Part shown: positions 15,155 to 23,703 of the stretch, one piece after another | How positions within the stretch are numbered: the stretch's first letter is position 1 | Layout: the number at the start of each line of letters is the position of its first letter | Source of the DNA: Saprospiraceae bacterium | GTDB taxonomy: Bacteria; Bacteroidota; Bacteroidia; Chitinophagales; Saprospiraceae | Assembly: GCA_016787545.1 (NCBI GenBank) | Contig: JAEUUS010000183.1 | Location: 1-35,947, forward strand | Length of the DNA: 35,947 nt | Reading direction: 5' to 3' | Notes under the pieces: generated by a model | Told to the model about the DNA's origin: nothing | Databases searched by the model: none | The model's input: the letters and a program-made list of their open reading frames with translations, nothing else | Position numbers and translations under genes: made by a program

Positions 15155-18100
15155 ATGAATAACCTAAGTTTGAAGCTCATGCTTTGGGCATTAGCATTGG
15201 CTGTTTCACAAACATCCGCGCAGGGGTACATAGTTTGTCCTTTGCCTGATGCCCCTGCCATCGGGGGCTCCAGTTCACAGTTTGATCCATCTTGGAACAC
15301 CAATCTGGAAAACGGACAAAAAACAATCCCCATCGTATTTCACCTAATTGGAACTTCGTCGTCGCTTCTGGATGTTCACGTCCAAACCGCACTCGACCAA
15401 CTGAACACAGACTTCAATTCGTCCAATCTTGATTGGGATATTGAGTTCAAATTGGCAGGCATTGGACCCAGAGGAGAATGTACAACTGGTATCACAAGGT
15501 ATCCCGGCATAATGAGCCAAAACCCTTCGGTTGTCAAAGCGGCCACCCGTTGGGACAACACCAAATATTTGAACGTTTGGGTTCTTCCCTTGATTGAGGG
15601 GGATCCGCTCAAATGGGGCGTGGTATCGGCACAGCCTTCCAAGTTTCAAGTGGTTGGTGGCGTTATCCAAAGAACAGACGTTATAGCAGGAACCAATGCA
15701 ACGTTTGACGACACAGATGGGGTGGTAATCAAGGAGGAACTCATCTACCCAAATCCTGCTCAAATACACACGCTTGCACACGAAGTTGGGCATTGGCTCA
15801 ATTTATTGCACACGTTTGCGCCTTGTGACAGTGGAACGGGCTCTTCTGTGTGGCATTGCTGCCATCCTGAGTCTGAAGGTGCTACCAATGGAGATTTCAT
15901 TCCCGACACACCTCCACAACACAACGATTTTGGGCAAAGCAATTGTGCTTTGATTGACCATTACTGCTTTAACGATGGTGTGCCGGAAGACTTGAGCAGT
16001 TACATGGGCTATGCATTCTCATGCCAAAACAAGTTTACCCAGGGGCAGCGGGAGTGGATGTTCCATTGCCTTGAAAACTTCAGGCCCTTTATTTGGTCCG
16101 ATGAGAACTTGCGATGTACCGGGGTGGGGGCGCAATCAAATTTGGAGATCACTCAACCAACAAACTGGGACTTCACAACTGTCCCGAGCGGATATGTGAC
16201 CATAAAGAGCGAGCTGCGGATAAAAAATGGGGGTATATTGAACATTGCTCCGGGCATCACCGTGCAGTTTTGCGATGCGGCCAAGGCAATCGTAGAGCCT
16301 GGGGGTAACGTGCAGTTGTTCGGCACACTGACCAGTGCCTGTCATGGACGGATGTGGCAGGGCGTTGAGGTACAGGGAACACCAACCTCAAATCAATTTG
16401 GTGGTTTGCAAGGGCGATTCAAGGCTCATCCCAATTCGATTGTGTCGAATGCGGTCACGGGGATTAAAGCCGGTGGTGCTGGTTTTGGGCATGGAGGCGG
16501 CATTGTCCAATGCACGCTTGCAACTTTGAGGAACAACCAGCGGGCTGTTCAGTTCAATCCCTACGAGAATCACCTTCCAATCCCAAGCATGCCAGTGGCC
16601 TCCAACGCCAGTTATTTTATCCAGTGCGAGTTTATAACTAGCACAGACTATCCGGGATATGACCCGGGATTGTACTCCTCTAATGAACAGGTGCCGTTTT
16701 CTGCTTTTGCCGACCTAGTGGGCATACGGGGAATCCGATTCTTGGGCTGCAACTTTGTCAACGAAATTAGCAGCTTACCGCTCTCCATACAGTATGGTAT
16801 TGGGATACTTGCCAAGGAAAGCAGTTTCAATGTAGGCGATTATTGCACAGGCATCTCTCTGCCTTGCCCAAGTGCCAATCAAGATCATTGTCTGTTCAAG
16901 AACCTGTACAAAGGAATTTGGGCGACAAAAACTGACATTGACCCGGGGCTTCCGCATCGCTATTCGGTAACCAACGCCAAATTCGATGAGTGCTGGACGG
17001 GAATCCAAAGCAGTCAGGGAAGCAGGTGCTACATCGTCGGCAATACATTTGAACTTGGGGACATCCACACCGATGCCCAATTTTCCGCAGGAAATCTAAC
17101 AGGGTTGTTCATGGATTTCACGCATACTAATATTACTGTGCAGGAAAACTTGTTCAAATTAGATGACAACGCGCCCGCAGACATACATGATTTCCGTATC
17201 GTGCTCGGCACAGACATCTTTTTCATCGGTCAGGCCAACAATGTCATTCGCAGAAACACCTATAAAAACCTGGGCACTGGCAATCAGGCTTATGGAGAAG
17301 GCGCAGAGCCATTACAGACAACGGGCCTGCACTATCTTTGCAATGACAATGAAAACAATGTTTCTTACGATTTCAATGCCTTGAATACTTTTTTGCCACA
17401 AGCCCCTCCTCCGGGGTTGAGGTTGGTGCAGGGGTTACCTGATCCAACCTTTGGCACTCCAATTTCCGCAGGAAACACATTTTCGCACATTAACGGATTT
17501 GAGAGCGACTTTAGTTACAATGCAGCAGCAGGAATCCGCTACTTCTTTCCCAATGGCGTTATCCCGGAAACGCCGCTTACTTTTACCCTGCCGCCCAAAA
17601 TTGTGCTACAAAACAACACACCTGCCAATAACTGCGAGTCTATCCTTTGCGATCGCCCACCCTGTAAGTCGGAGGAGCAATTGGCGGCAGAAAAACAGGC
17701 TATAGCCCCTGCCAAAGCTCAATACAACAGCCTGCGCTCGCTTTACCTGTCCAATCCGACAGGGCCTGACGCACAGGCTCAAATGTTATCTATGACCGCC
17801 TTGCAGGAGGTTGTACAGGGCAACACCTTCGATATTCTCACCGACATCGTGGCAAACGAAAACGGCGGTCTGTCGGACTACCGTTATTGGCTGGGCAACA
17901 TGGATGCCTACGAAACCGATCTCGAACTGGTGCGCAGTTACACAGGGACAGCAGAATTGTCGGCCGCTGTGGCAAAACTCAATCAGATACAGTCAAAATA
18001 TCAGTTGAGCGGCGACCTTTTAGCGGAGTTCAATCAATATCAGGCACTATTAAACATAGTGAGACAGCATTATCAGGCCGGGGGAGACAAATATAATTTT

Positions 18101-18541
18101 TCAAATGCGACGCTTAGTACGTTCCAGGGGTACGCTGAAAACAGCCCTCATGCACGGGTGCGCGGCTTGGCCAAACAAATTTTGACCATCTACGGCATCA
18201 TATACCCACCTGAACCAAGCGAAGGGTTTGGTGGGGGGGCAGGAGAGCGCCAAGCTGGGCAAAGTACCTTGCCCTTAAAAGGGATTCAACTTGTACCCAA
18301 TCCTGCCAACCAGGTGGTAGTCATGCGGGTTGAAAAAAATCTCGTCAAGGCTGCTCCCGCGTACAATGCCCATGTCGTTGTCGTTTCCCCTATTGGGGCT
18401 ACTGTCATTGAGCGAGATTTCAGCACTTTGTCCGAAAATTACGATTTGGACATTTCTGGGTTGAGAGCAGGGTTGTATTACGTTTGGGTTCGCTTTGATT
18501 CCGGCGAGTCGTTCGTCCGCCCGCTTTCTGTCATCCGCTAA
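15155..18541 (+). CDS. Secreted M43-type (pappalysin-like) zinc metalloprotease with beta-helix region and T9SS sorting domain
   Basis: The protein has 1128 residues. A signal peptide (about 1-22, ending SQTSA) is followed by a protease domain (about 50-300). The zinc site reads HEVGHWLNLLH at 209-219, with Asn where the metzincin motif HExxHxxGxxH normally has Gly. The Met-turn region reads SSYMGYAFSCQNKFTQGQ, typical of M43. Next come right-handed beta-helix-like repeats (about 330-800; e.g. TGIKAGGAGF, CTGISLPCPSANQDHCLFKN). A helical segment from about 840 (KSEEQLAAEKQAIAPAKAQY) follows. The chain ends in a T9SS type A sorting domain (LVPNPANQVVVMRVEKN, then ISGLRAGLYYVWVRFDSG). It is probably processed and released or anchored at the cell surface by the T9SS and degrades protein. 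The next gene starts 64 bases later. Confidence 0.9.
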   Translation: MNNLSLKLMLWALALAVSQTSAQGYIVCPLPDAPAIGGSSSQFDPSWNTNLENGQKTIPIVFHLIGTSSSLLDVHVQTALDQLNTDFNSSNLDWDIEFKLAGIGPRGECTTGITRYPGIMSQNPSVVKAATRWDNTKYLNVWVLPLIEGDPLKWGVVSAQPSKFQVVGGVIQRTDVIAGTNATFDDTDGVVIKEELIYPNPAQIHTLAHEVGHWLNLLHTFAPCDSGTGSSVWHCCHPESEGATNGDFIPDTPPQHNDFGQSNCALIDHYCFNDGVPEDLSSYMGYAFSCQNKFTQGQREWMFHCLENFRPFIWSDENLRCTGVGAQSNLEITQPTNWDFTTVPSGYVTIKSELRIKNGGILNIAPGITVQFCDAAKAIVEPGGNVQLFGTLTSACHGRMWQGVEVQGTPTSNQFGGLQGRFKAHPNSIVSNAVTGIKAGGAGFGHGGGIVQCTLATLRNNQRAVQFNPYENHLPIPSMPVASNASYFIQCEFITSTDYPGYDPGLYSSNEQVPFSAFADLVGIRGIRFLGCNFVNEISSLPLSIQYGIGILAKESSFNVGDYCTGISLPCPSANQDHCLFKNLYKGIWATKTDIDPGLPHRYSVTNAKFDECWTGIQSSQGSRCYIVGNTFELGDIHTDAQFSAGNLTGLFMDFTHTNITVQENLFKLDDNAPADIHDFRIVLGTDIFFIGQANNVIRRNTYKNLGTGNQAYGEGAEPLQTTGLHYLCNDNENNVSYDFNALNTFLPQAPPPGLRLVQGLPDPTFGTPISAGNTFSHINGFESDFSYNAAAGIRYFFPNGVIPETPLTFTLPPKIVLQNNTPANNCESILCDRPPCKSEEQLAAEKQAIAPAKAQYNSLRSLYLSNPTGPDAQAQMLSMTALQEVVQGNTFDILTDIVANENGGLSDYRYWLGNMDAYETDLELVRSYTGTAELSAAVAKLNQIQSKYQLSGDLLAEFNQYQALLNIVRQHYQAGGDKYNFSNATLSTFQGYAENSPHARVRGLAKQILTIYGIIYPPEPSEGFGGGAGERQAGQSTLPLKGIQLVPNPANQVVVMRVEKNLVKAAPAYNAHVVVVSPIGATVIERDFSTLSENYDLDISGLRAGLYYVWVRFDSGESFVRPLSVIR

Positions 18542-18563
18542 AATTTATCCCACCATCTTGGCC

Positions 18564-18584
18564 AGCACCGGTACTTCCGGTGCT
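18564..18584. repeat. Hairpin between two secreted-protein genes
   Basis: AGCACCGG-tactt-CCGGTGCT forms an 8-bp perfect stem in the 64-base gap, 22 bases before the downstream ATG. There is a short T-run after it but no strong tract. It could attenuate read-through from the protease gene or occlude the next start. Confidence 0.5.
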
Positions 18585-18605
18585 GCCCATTTATGCTTTT
18601 GTCAA

Positions 18606-20132
18606 ATGAGAAACATTTTAATTTTATTTTCAGCAATACCCCTCTTTACCTGTGCCCAAAGCCGTTTGGATACCACGTTTTTGTTGCCCGGCACTAAATT
18701 GTCGTCTATTGCTGCCATTGTTGTGGACAACGATACGATAGTCTGTTTGGGCAACGCCTTTACGCCGGAAGGCAACTATGCTACCCATATTTCCAAATTC
18801 GACACTATGGGAAACCTGCAGTCTTACAACTTTGTGCAAGAGAATGGAAATATTATTGACGCTGGAGAGACCTCGGACTTTATCAAAACCTCGGATGGCG
18901 GTTACGCCGCAGTTTCCGGCACTAACCTTGGGCTAAATGCGTTGTTGATAAAATTCGACCATGATTTGCAGGTTGAGTGGATGAAACAAATTACCAGGCC
19001 CGATATGGCAGTTATATTTGCAGAAGGGCTGGCGGAGGCATCCGATGGGTATTTAGTCGCGGGTTATGGCAATTCGAGCAATACCCCAGTAAGTTCATTT
19101 GTCTGTAAATTAGACAAAGAAGGCAATATCAAATGGAACAAGAAATACAGTGCTCAGCCAAATTGGAATTCAATAATAAATAAGTTGGTAAAGAAGAATG
19201 AGAACTCATTTTGGTTGAATGGTGGGCGCTCCATGATTGGAACTGGTTGCGACGCTCAGCAAACGAGCCAGGCTGGACCATGGATAGTCGAAATAGACTC
19301 GCTTGGCAATGTCTTGTACGATTGGAAAGCCCTACTCCCGGATAATGAAGGGGCTGGGCCACTTGCCTTAGATGATGACGGGCAATTTGTGTATGCTGCT
19401 GTAAAAATAAAGTTCAATAACGTATGGGGCGACACCCTTCAACTCAAGTTGCGAAAGATCAACCCAGCCAACGGACAGACTGTATGGGAGTATTATCAGA
19501 CACCTGTTGTTCTGACCTGTCCCAATTCTCGGTGGTCTGGTCTTGCCAAAAACCCCGTTGATGGCGGCTGGGACATGGTTGGCTCTTACCAGCACAAAAC
19601 AACCGGATATGTGACCAGCGGAGTAGCCGCGCATACGAATCCAAATGGCGAGTTGAGGTGGTTTCGCTTGGATACTAATTATGTCAGCCCGAATCTGACG
19701 TTTAATTATAACTGGCTGCGTTGTCTTGGCCACCTGTCATCGGGCAGTATCGTGGCGGGAGGTTTTGTGCGCAAAGCTGAGCCTGAACTGCATGACGAGG
19801 CATGGCTGATAAAATATTCTATGAACGGTTGTGTGGGACAAAGTGATTGCGCAACCGTCTCTGATAAATCTCCCATCTGGCGAACAGGCAACCTTAATGT
19901 TTATCCTAATCCATTTTTCAATAAACTTAATGTAACCCTTTCCGATGATATTGGTAAAGAAGATATTGAATTTGTGATTGTCAATCTATTGGGACAAGTG
20001 GTTAGAAAAAACCACTTGAATATCGCAAATAGTGAAATCATTCTGGGGGACCTGCCAAATGGGGTTTATTTTTGGCAAATTTGGGAGAAAGGAGTTCAAT
20101 TAGGCACAGGCAAACTTGTAAAAGAGAAATAA
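18606..20132 (+). CDS. Secreted propeller-like protein with T9SS sorting domain
   Basis: The protein has 508 residues from ATG 18606 (MRNILILFSAIPLFTCAQS), whose signal peptide defines the start. An open frame back to 18495 overlaps the previous gene and is not used. Repeated segments such as TSDGGYAAVSGTNLGLNALLIKFD, then ASDGYLVAGYGNSSNTPVSS and VDGGWDMVGSY resemble the blades of a WD40-like/Kelch-like beta-propeller (SDGGY-type repeats common in Bacteroidota surface proteins). The C-terminal part from about 432 is a type A sorting domain (NLNVYPNPFFNKLNVTLSDD, then LPNGVYFWQIWEKG). No catalytic motif was seen. It follows the M43 protease gene in the same direction with a small hairpin between, so the two may be co-expressed surface proteins; a shared function is speculation. 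Confidence 0.85.
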   Translation: MRNILILFSAIPLFTCAQSRLDTTFLLPGTKLSSIAAIVVDNDTIVCLGNAFTPEGNYATHISKFDTMGNLQSYNFVQENGNIIDAGETSDFIKTSDGGYAAVSGTNLGLNALLIKFDHDLQVEWMKQITRPDMAVIFAEGLAEASDGYLVAGYGNSSNTPVSSFVCKLDKEGNIKWNKKYSAQPNWNSIINKLVKKNENSFWLNGGRSMIGTGCDAQQTSQAGPWIVEIDSLGNVLYDWKALLPDNEGAGPLALDDDGQFVYAAVKIKFNNVWGDTLQLKLRKINPANGQTVWEYYQTPVVLTCPNSRWSGLAKNPVDGGWDMVGSYQHKTTGYVTSGVAAHTNPNGELRWFRLDTNYVSPNLTFNYNWLRCLGHLSSGSIVAGGFVRKAEPELHDEAWLIKYSMNGCVGQSDCATVSDKSPIWRTGNLNVYPNPFFNKLNVTLSDDIGKEDIEFVIVNLLGQVVRKNHLNIANSEIILGDLPNGVYFWQIWEKGVQLGTGKLVKEK

Positions 20133-20169
20133 GATTCCGCTTACATGAGTACATGATTGAAGAGGGGAG

Positions 20170-20289
20170 GCGCCTGCCGGGCGTCAGCACATTTGCCGGG
20201 TTGATTTCGCCTGAATGGCTAATTGCCGACCAAATACCTGAACCGGCAGGCGTAGACTGCCAACCAATGTGCTGACGCCCGGCAGGCGC
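20170..20289. repeat. Perfect 24-bp inverted repeat with 72-base spacer
   Basis: The left arm 20170-20193 (GCGCCTGCCGGGCG followed by TCAGCACATT) is exactly complementary to the right arm 20266-20289. The core CCGGCAGGCG occurs a further time inside the spacer (near 20243). Neither arm belongs to a gene. It is much larger than a terminator between the convergent genes needs to be and resembles a small non-autonomous element or REP-type repeat. Confidence 0.85.
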
Positions 20290-20295
20290 ACCACT

Positions 20296-20351
20296 TGGAC
20301 ATTGGACATTGGATATTGGATATTGGATATTGGACATTGGATATTGGTTAT
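20296..20351. repeat. 7-bp tandem repeat, eight units
   Basis: Units TGGACAT, TGGACAT, TGGATAT x3, TGGACAT, TGGATAT and TGGTTAT run head to tail for 56 bases, ending 2 bases before the mqnD stop codon. The same unit occurs as a two-unit remnant in opposite orientation at 14597-14612. Such arrays are often seen in intergenic DNA of Bacteroidota. Confidence 0.85.
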
Positions 20352-20353
20352 TC

Positions 20354-21193
20354 TCAAATAAAAATATCCTTGTCTATCTCCTGCAAAACCCCTTTTTCCT
20401 GGGCAACCCGAAACATGTGTTCCACTGCGGCGCGGCCGCGTTCGCCGAGGTTTTCTGTGAAAGGAGTGACATACAGTTGAATATGGGCTTGCATAACAGC
20501 ATCTTCCATTTCCTGCGCGTAGGCACGCACATAAGGCATTACTTCTTCCGGATGGGCAAATGCATAAGCTACACTGCGTCGCAAAACACGGTTGATTTTT
20601 TGCTGAACCTCTTTGGGCAAATCCCTGCGCACCACAATTCCTCCCAATGGAATTGGCATCCCGGTGGTGTTTTCCCAATGATCGCCGAGGTCCATAATTT
20701 TAACCAACCCTTTCTGTGCGTAAGTAAAGCGGTTTTCATGGATAATGAGCCCGGCATCCGCCTCACCCAGCAGAACGGCTTGCTCCACCTCCGAAAAAAC
20801 AACTTCGTACTTATTGGTCGCATGGGGATAGGCCAGACTCAGCAGAAAATTGGCAGTGGTCATTTTGCCCGGAATGGCAATCCGGGCCTGGTTTACCTCC
20901 TCCTCAGAAAGGGCTCTTTGGGCAATTAACAGGGGGCCGCACTGATTGCCCAAAGCACTGCCTGCATCCAGCAATACATACGTATTGGTCAGATGCGCAT
21001 AGGCATGATAACTCAGCTTGGTGGCCAGCAACTCGCCAGCAAAGGCTCGCCTGTTGAGGGCTTCCACATCCTCAATCACCGGCTCAAAACGCAGTCCCTC
21101 GGTGTCTACCCGACCGTGCAGCATGGCTTCAAAAATAAAGGTATCGTTCGGACAAGGGGAAAAACCCAGCGTAATCAAAGAATCATTCGACAT
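20354..21193 (-). CDS. mqnD: 1,4-dihydroxy-6-naphthoate synthase (futalosine menaquinone pathway)
   Basis: The protein has 279 residues from ATG 21193 (MSNDSLITLGFSPCPNDTFI). Frame extending upstream to 21343 would overlap the divergent sulP start and is rejected. It has the periplasmic-binding-protein-like fold of MqnD, with the N-terminal GFSPCPNDTFIFEAMLHG, then the ELLATKLSYHAYAHL block, and GLIIHENRFTYAQKGL, where H152 corresponds to the catalytic histidine of the Thermus enzyme. The protein is cytoplasmic and converts cyclic dehypoxanthine futalosine to 1,4-dihydroxy-6-naphthoate, so the host makes menaquinone by the futalosine route. No other mqn gene is in the window. It is monocistronic, divergent from sulP and followed by repeats. 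Confidence 0.93.
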   Translation of the reverse strand: MSNDSLITLGFSPCPNDTFIFEAMLHGRVDTEGLRFEPVIEDVEALNRRAFAGELLATKLSYHAYAHLTNTYVLLDAGSALGNQCGPLLIAQRALSEEEVNQARIAIPGKMTTANFLLSLAYPHATNKYEVVFSEVEQAVLLGEADAGLIIHENRFTYAQKGLVKIMDLGDHWENTTGMPIPLGGIVVRRDLPKEVQQKINRVLRRSVAYAFAHPEEVMPYVRAYAQEMEDAVMQAHIQLYVTPFTENLGERGRAAVEHMFRVAQEKGVLQEIDKDIFI

Positions 21194-21260
21194 ACCGGTT
21201 GAAACAAAAAAAATGGTCTGGGGTTGGCTCGGCCCTGTAAAAAGGTCCGCAAAAATGACA

Positions 21261-21268
21261 TATCTTTG
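21261..21268 (+). promoter_or_regulatory. Candidate -7 element for the sulP-rluA unit
   Basis: TATCTTTG matches TAnnTTTG exactly, about 58 bases before the sulP ATG. No good -33 TTTG lies at the right distance. It is in the 133-base divergent gap between mqnD and sulP. Confidence 0.35.
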
Positions 21269-21326
21269 TGAATACCAATAGCCAAACACCGTATTCACGG
21301 ATGTCTGGCCTTGATTTGTAGATCGC

Positions 21327-22898
21327 ATGCAATCCAATTCCATCCTTCAGCCCAAAAAACTACATTATCATTATCTGGTATGGCTCCGGCACGACCTTCC
21401 GGCCGGCCTGACGGTGTTCCTGGTTGCACTTCCCCTGTGTTTAGGCATTGCCCTGGCTTCCGGCGCTCCTCCTTTTGCCGGCATATTATCCGGCATTATT
21501 GGCGGCCTGGTGGTATCCTTTGTAAGTGGTTCCGCATTAGGCGTTTCAGGACCGGCAGCCGGTTTAACCACCGTTGTCGGCGCTTCCATTATCGGACTGG
21601 GAGACTACCGCACTTTTTTGCTGGCTGTTTTGTTGGCAGGCGCCTTTCAGGTACTGCTTGGGCTACTCAAATTAGGCACGGTAGCCAATTATTTCCCCTC
21701 CGCTGTGATAAAAGGCATGCTGGCTGCCATTGGTATCATCCTGATTTCCAAACAATTACCCATGGCGCTCGGCTACGACCAGCCCGATTTCTGGACGGAT
21801 GGGTTCATGGGATTGTTCAGCAACAACCAGTTTTACCGGAATCTTGCCAATTTTTACCACCATTTCTCTTCTCCTGTGCTGTTCATCACCCTGAGCAGTC
21901 TGGGCATACTCGTATTTCTGGCCAACTTTGTCAAACGTAAAGCCAAGTGGCTGCCTTTACCCTTGGCAGTAGTGGCCCTGGGCATCGGCCTGTATTGGCT
22001 GTTTCCTGTTTTACAACCCAATTACGCACTCAAAAGCACCCAAATGGTGCAAATTCCGGCCAATATCTTTAATCAGGTAACTTTTCCTGATTTTAGCAAA
22101 ATCTGGAGCAACTCCCGTATTTTTAAGGATGCTTTCACGATCGGGTTATTGGCCAGCCTTGAAACCCTTCTTTGTGTGGAGGCCATAGACAAGCTGGATC
22201 CACTGAAACGCAAAACACCCGTGAATCGCGAATTGCTGGCACAAGGAGTGGGGAATATGCTGTGTGGACTACTGGGTGCGTTGCCCATGACGGCCGTAAT
22301 TGTGCGCGGGGCCGCCAACGTAGATGCCGGAGGCCGAACCCGTTTGTCGTCGTTTACGCACGGCGTTTTGCTTCTGCTCGCAGTGGCTTCCATACCATTT
22401 GTACTGAGTATGATTCCGTTGGCCTCGCTGGCCGCCATCCTGATGCTCACGGGATACAACCTCACCAAACCATCGCTGTACAAGCAGATGTTTAGCCTGG
22501 GCTGGAACCAGTTTTTACCATTCGTCATCACCGTAGTAGTGGTTTTAGCCACCGATTTGCTGGAAGGTGTGGCCATCGGGCTGCTCATCTCCATCTATTT
22601 CATCATTCGCAACAACTTCAACGCAGAATACCAGATTGAGCAACACCGGAGCTTAGACACCGAACATTACGTGATCCGATTAAACTCCATGGTGACCTTT
22701 TTGAACAAGGTAAACCTGCAAAACACCTTGTATAAAATTCCGCCTTATTCTGTACTCACTATTGACGGATCGGGCAGCCGGTTTATCGATTACGATGTGC
22801 TGGAAATGATCAGCGAATTTGAAAAACAGGCCCACGAAAAGCATATTGAGCTGATTCGCATAAACATTGAACGCGTGACCGTTACCAACGCACACTAA
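21327..22898 (+). CDS. SulP-family inorganic anion transporter
   Basis: This 523-residue inner-membrane protein begins HDLPAGLTVFLVALPLCLGI (about 23-42), typical of SulP carriers. GNMLCGLLGALPMTAVIVRGAANVDAGG (about 310-337, containing the family signature region) and about 10-12 membrane segments follow. The last ~100 residues after the final helix (YQIEQHRSLDTEHYVIRLNS onward) form a degenerate STAS-like domain with SVLTIDGSGSRFIDYDVLEM. SulP proteins move sulfate, bicarbonate, chloride or molybdate, and the substrate cannot be read from the sequence. There is no fused carbonic anhydrase. The rluA-like gene starts 8 bases after its stop, so they form one unit. Start ATG 21327 follows a -7-like TATCTTTG at 21261. 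Confidence 0.92.
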   Translation: MQSNSILQPKKLHYHYLVWLRHDLPAGLTVFLVALPLCLGIALASGAPPFAGILSGIIGGLVVSFVSGSALGVSGPAAGLTTVVGASIIGLGDYRTFLLAVLLAGAFQVLLGLLKLGTVANYFPSAVIKGMLAAIGIILISKQLPMALGYDQPDFWTDGFMGLFSNNQFYRNLANFYHHFSSPVLFITLSSLGILVFLANFVKRKAKWLPLPLAVVALGIGLYWLFPVLQPNYALKSTQMVQIPANIFNQVTFPDFSKIWSNSRIFKDAFTIGLLASLETLLCVEAIDKLDPLKRKTPVNRELLAQGVGNMLCGLLGALPMTAVIVRGAANVDAGGRTRLSSFTHGVLLLLAVASIPFVLSMIPLASLAAILMLTGYNLTKPSLYKQMFSLGWNQFLPFVITVVVVLATDLLEGVAIGLLISIYFIIRNNFNAEYQIEQHRSLDTEHYVIRLNSMVTFLNKVNLQNTLYKIPPYSVLTIDGSGSRFIDYDVLEMISEFEKQAHEKHIELIRINIERVTVTNAH

Positions 22899-22906
22899 CC
22901 TGAAAC

Positions 22907-23584
22907 ATGCACGATACACCCACCGTAATTTTTGAAGACAACCACCTGCTGGCCATCAACAAGCCCGCCGGATGGTTGGTGCAAGGCGACCGCACAGGAG
23001 ATGAAACCCTGACCGATTGGGGCAAACAATACCTCAAAGTGAAATATGAAAAACCGGGGGCTGTGTACCTGAATCCTGCGCACCGTATTGATCGTCCGGT
23101 GAGTGGCGCCGTTTTGTTTGGCAGAACAGACAAAGCCATGGGGCGTCTTACCACCATGTTTCGGGATAAAAAAGTGCAAAAAACCTATCTGGCCCTGGTA
23201 CTGAAAGCGCCTGAGCGTCCGGAAGGAGTGCTGAAACACTTTTTGCTGAAGGATGAAAAAAAGAACATCGTGGAAGTGCTCCGTTTACCCGGAGGCGCCG
23301 CTAAAGAAAGCATCACCCGGTATAAATTCCTGAAGAAAATCGGCGGCCTGTTCTTGTTGGAAGTGGAACCTGTTACCGGGAGGCCCCACCAGATCAGGGC
23401 CCAGTTGTCGGCCGTTGGATGTCCTATTTTGGGCGACCTGAAATACGGCGCACCGGACCCGCTACCGGATGCTTCCATCGGACTGCATTGCCATAGCATG
23501 GAACTCATCCACCCGGTTAGGCAGGAGCCAATAGCCATACATGCTCCGTTGCCGGAAACGGATTGGTGGGCAGATGTTTTATAA
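22907..23584 (+). CDS. RluA-family pseudouridine synthase
   Basis: This 225-residue protein spans the compact catalytic domain without an S4 RNA-binding domain. It begins VIFEDNHLLAINKPAGWLVQ, carries the catalytic motif as HRIDRPVSGAVLFGRT (around residue 60; the Asp is the nucleophile, with Ile for the usual Leu in HRLD), and has GRPHQIRAQLSAVGCPILGD near 155-175. It isomerises uridine in rRNA or tRNA. Short S4-less members of this family include RluA, TruC and various uncharacterised forms, so the exact target is not assignable. It sits 8 bases downstream of sulP in the same unit. The grouping looks incidental rather than functional. Confidence 0.9.
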   Translation: MHDTPTVIFEDNHLLAINKPAGWLVQGDRTGDETLTDWGKQYLKVKYEKPGAVYLNPAHRIDRPVSGAVLFGRTDKAMGRLTTMFRDKKVQKTYLALVLKAPERPEGVLKHFLLKDEKKNIVEVLRLPGGAAKESITRYKFLKKIGGLFLLEVEPVTGRPHQIRAQLSAVGCPILGDLKYGAPDPLPDASIGLHCHSMELIHPVRQEPIAIHAPLPETDWWADVL

Positions 23585-23647
23585 CCCCTTCAGGGTAATT
23601 AACGTTTCCATAAGCGCTATTTCCCGACCTTAACCCTTTCTGGCACC

Positions 23648-23670
23648 GATTTTGGACAATCACCAAAATC
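23648..23670. repeat. Hairpin in the gap before the large secreted protein
   Basis: GATTTTGG-acaatca-CCAAAATC gives an 8-bp stem, 64 bases after the pseudouridine synthase stop. It is followed by AT-rich sequence (gtttaattttaa), so it may be a weak terminator. Confidence 0.4.
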
Positions 23671-23703
23671 AGTTTAATTTTAATCATTTAATCCTTTCCG
23701 ACC

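Noticed and set aside
20170..20289. An insertion sequence bounded by the 24-bp inverted repeats
   Set aside because: The 72-base interior has no coding capacity and no target-site duplication was evident, so only a repeat or non-autonomous element can be claimed.
20309..20929. A 206-codon + strand frame beginning in the 7-bp repeat
   Set aside because: The start reads through the tandem repeat as MDIGYWILDIGYW-type sequence and the rest is antisense to mqnD.
21194..21343. Upstream extension of MqnD to a start at 21343
   Set aside because: It adds 50 residues with no homology to MqnD and would overlap the divergent sulP start; ATG 21193 gives the family's usual length.
22073..22594. A 173-codon - strand frame
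   Set aside because: It is antisense to the membrane part of sulP; composition (Ser, Asn, Met rich) fits a shadow of hydrophobic codons.
22907..23584. Functional link between sulP and the pseudouridine synthase
   Set aside because: The 8-base gap shows shared transcription only; nothing in either protein suggests a common pathway.
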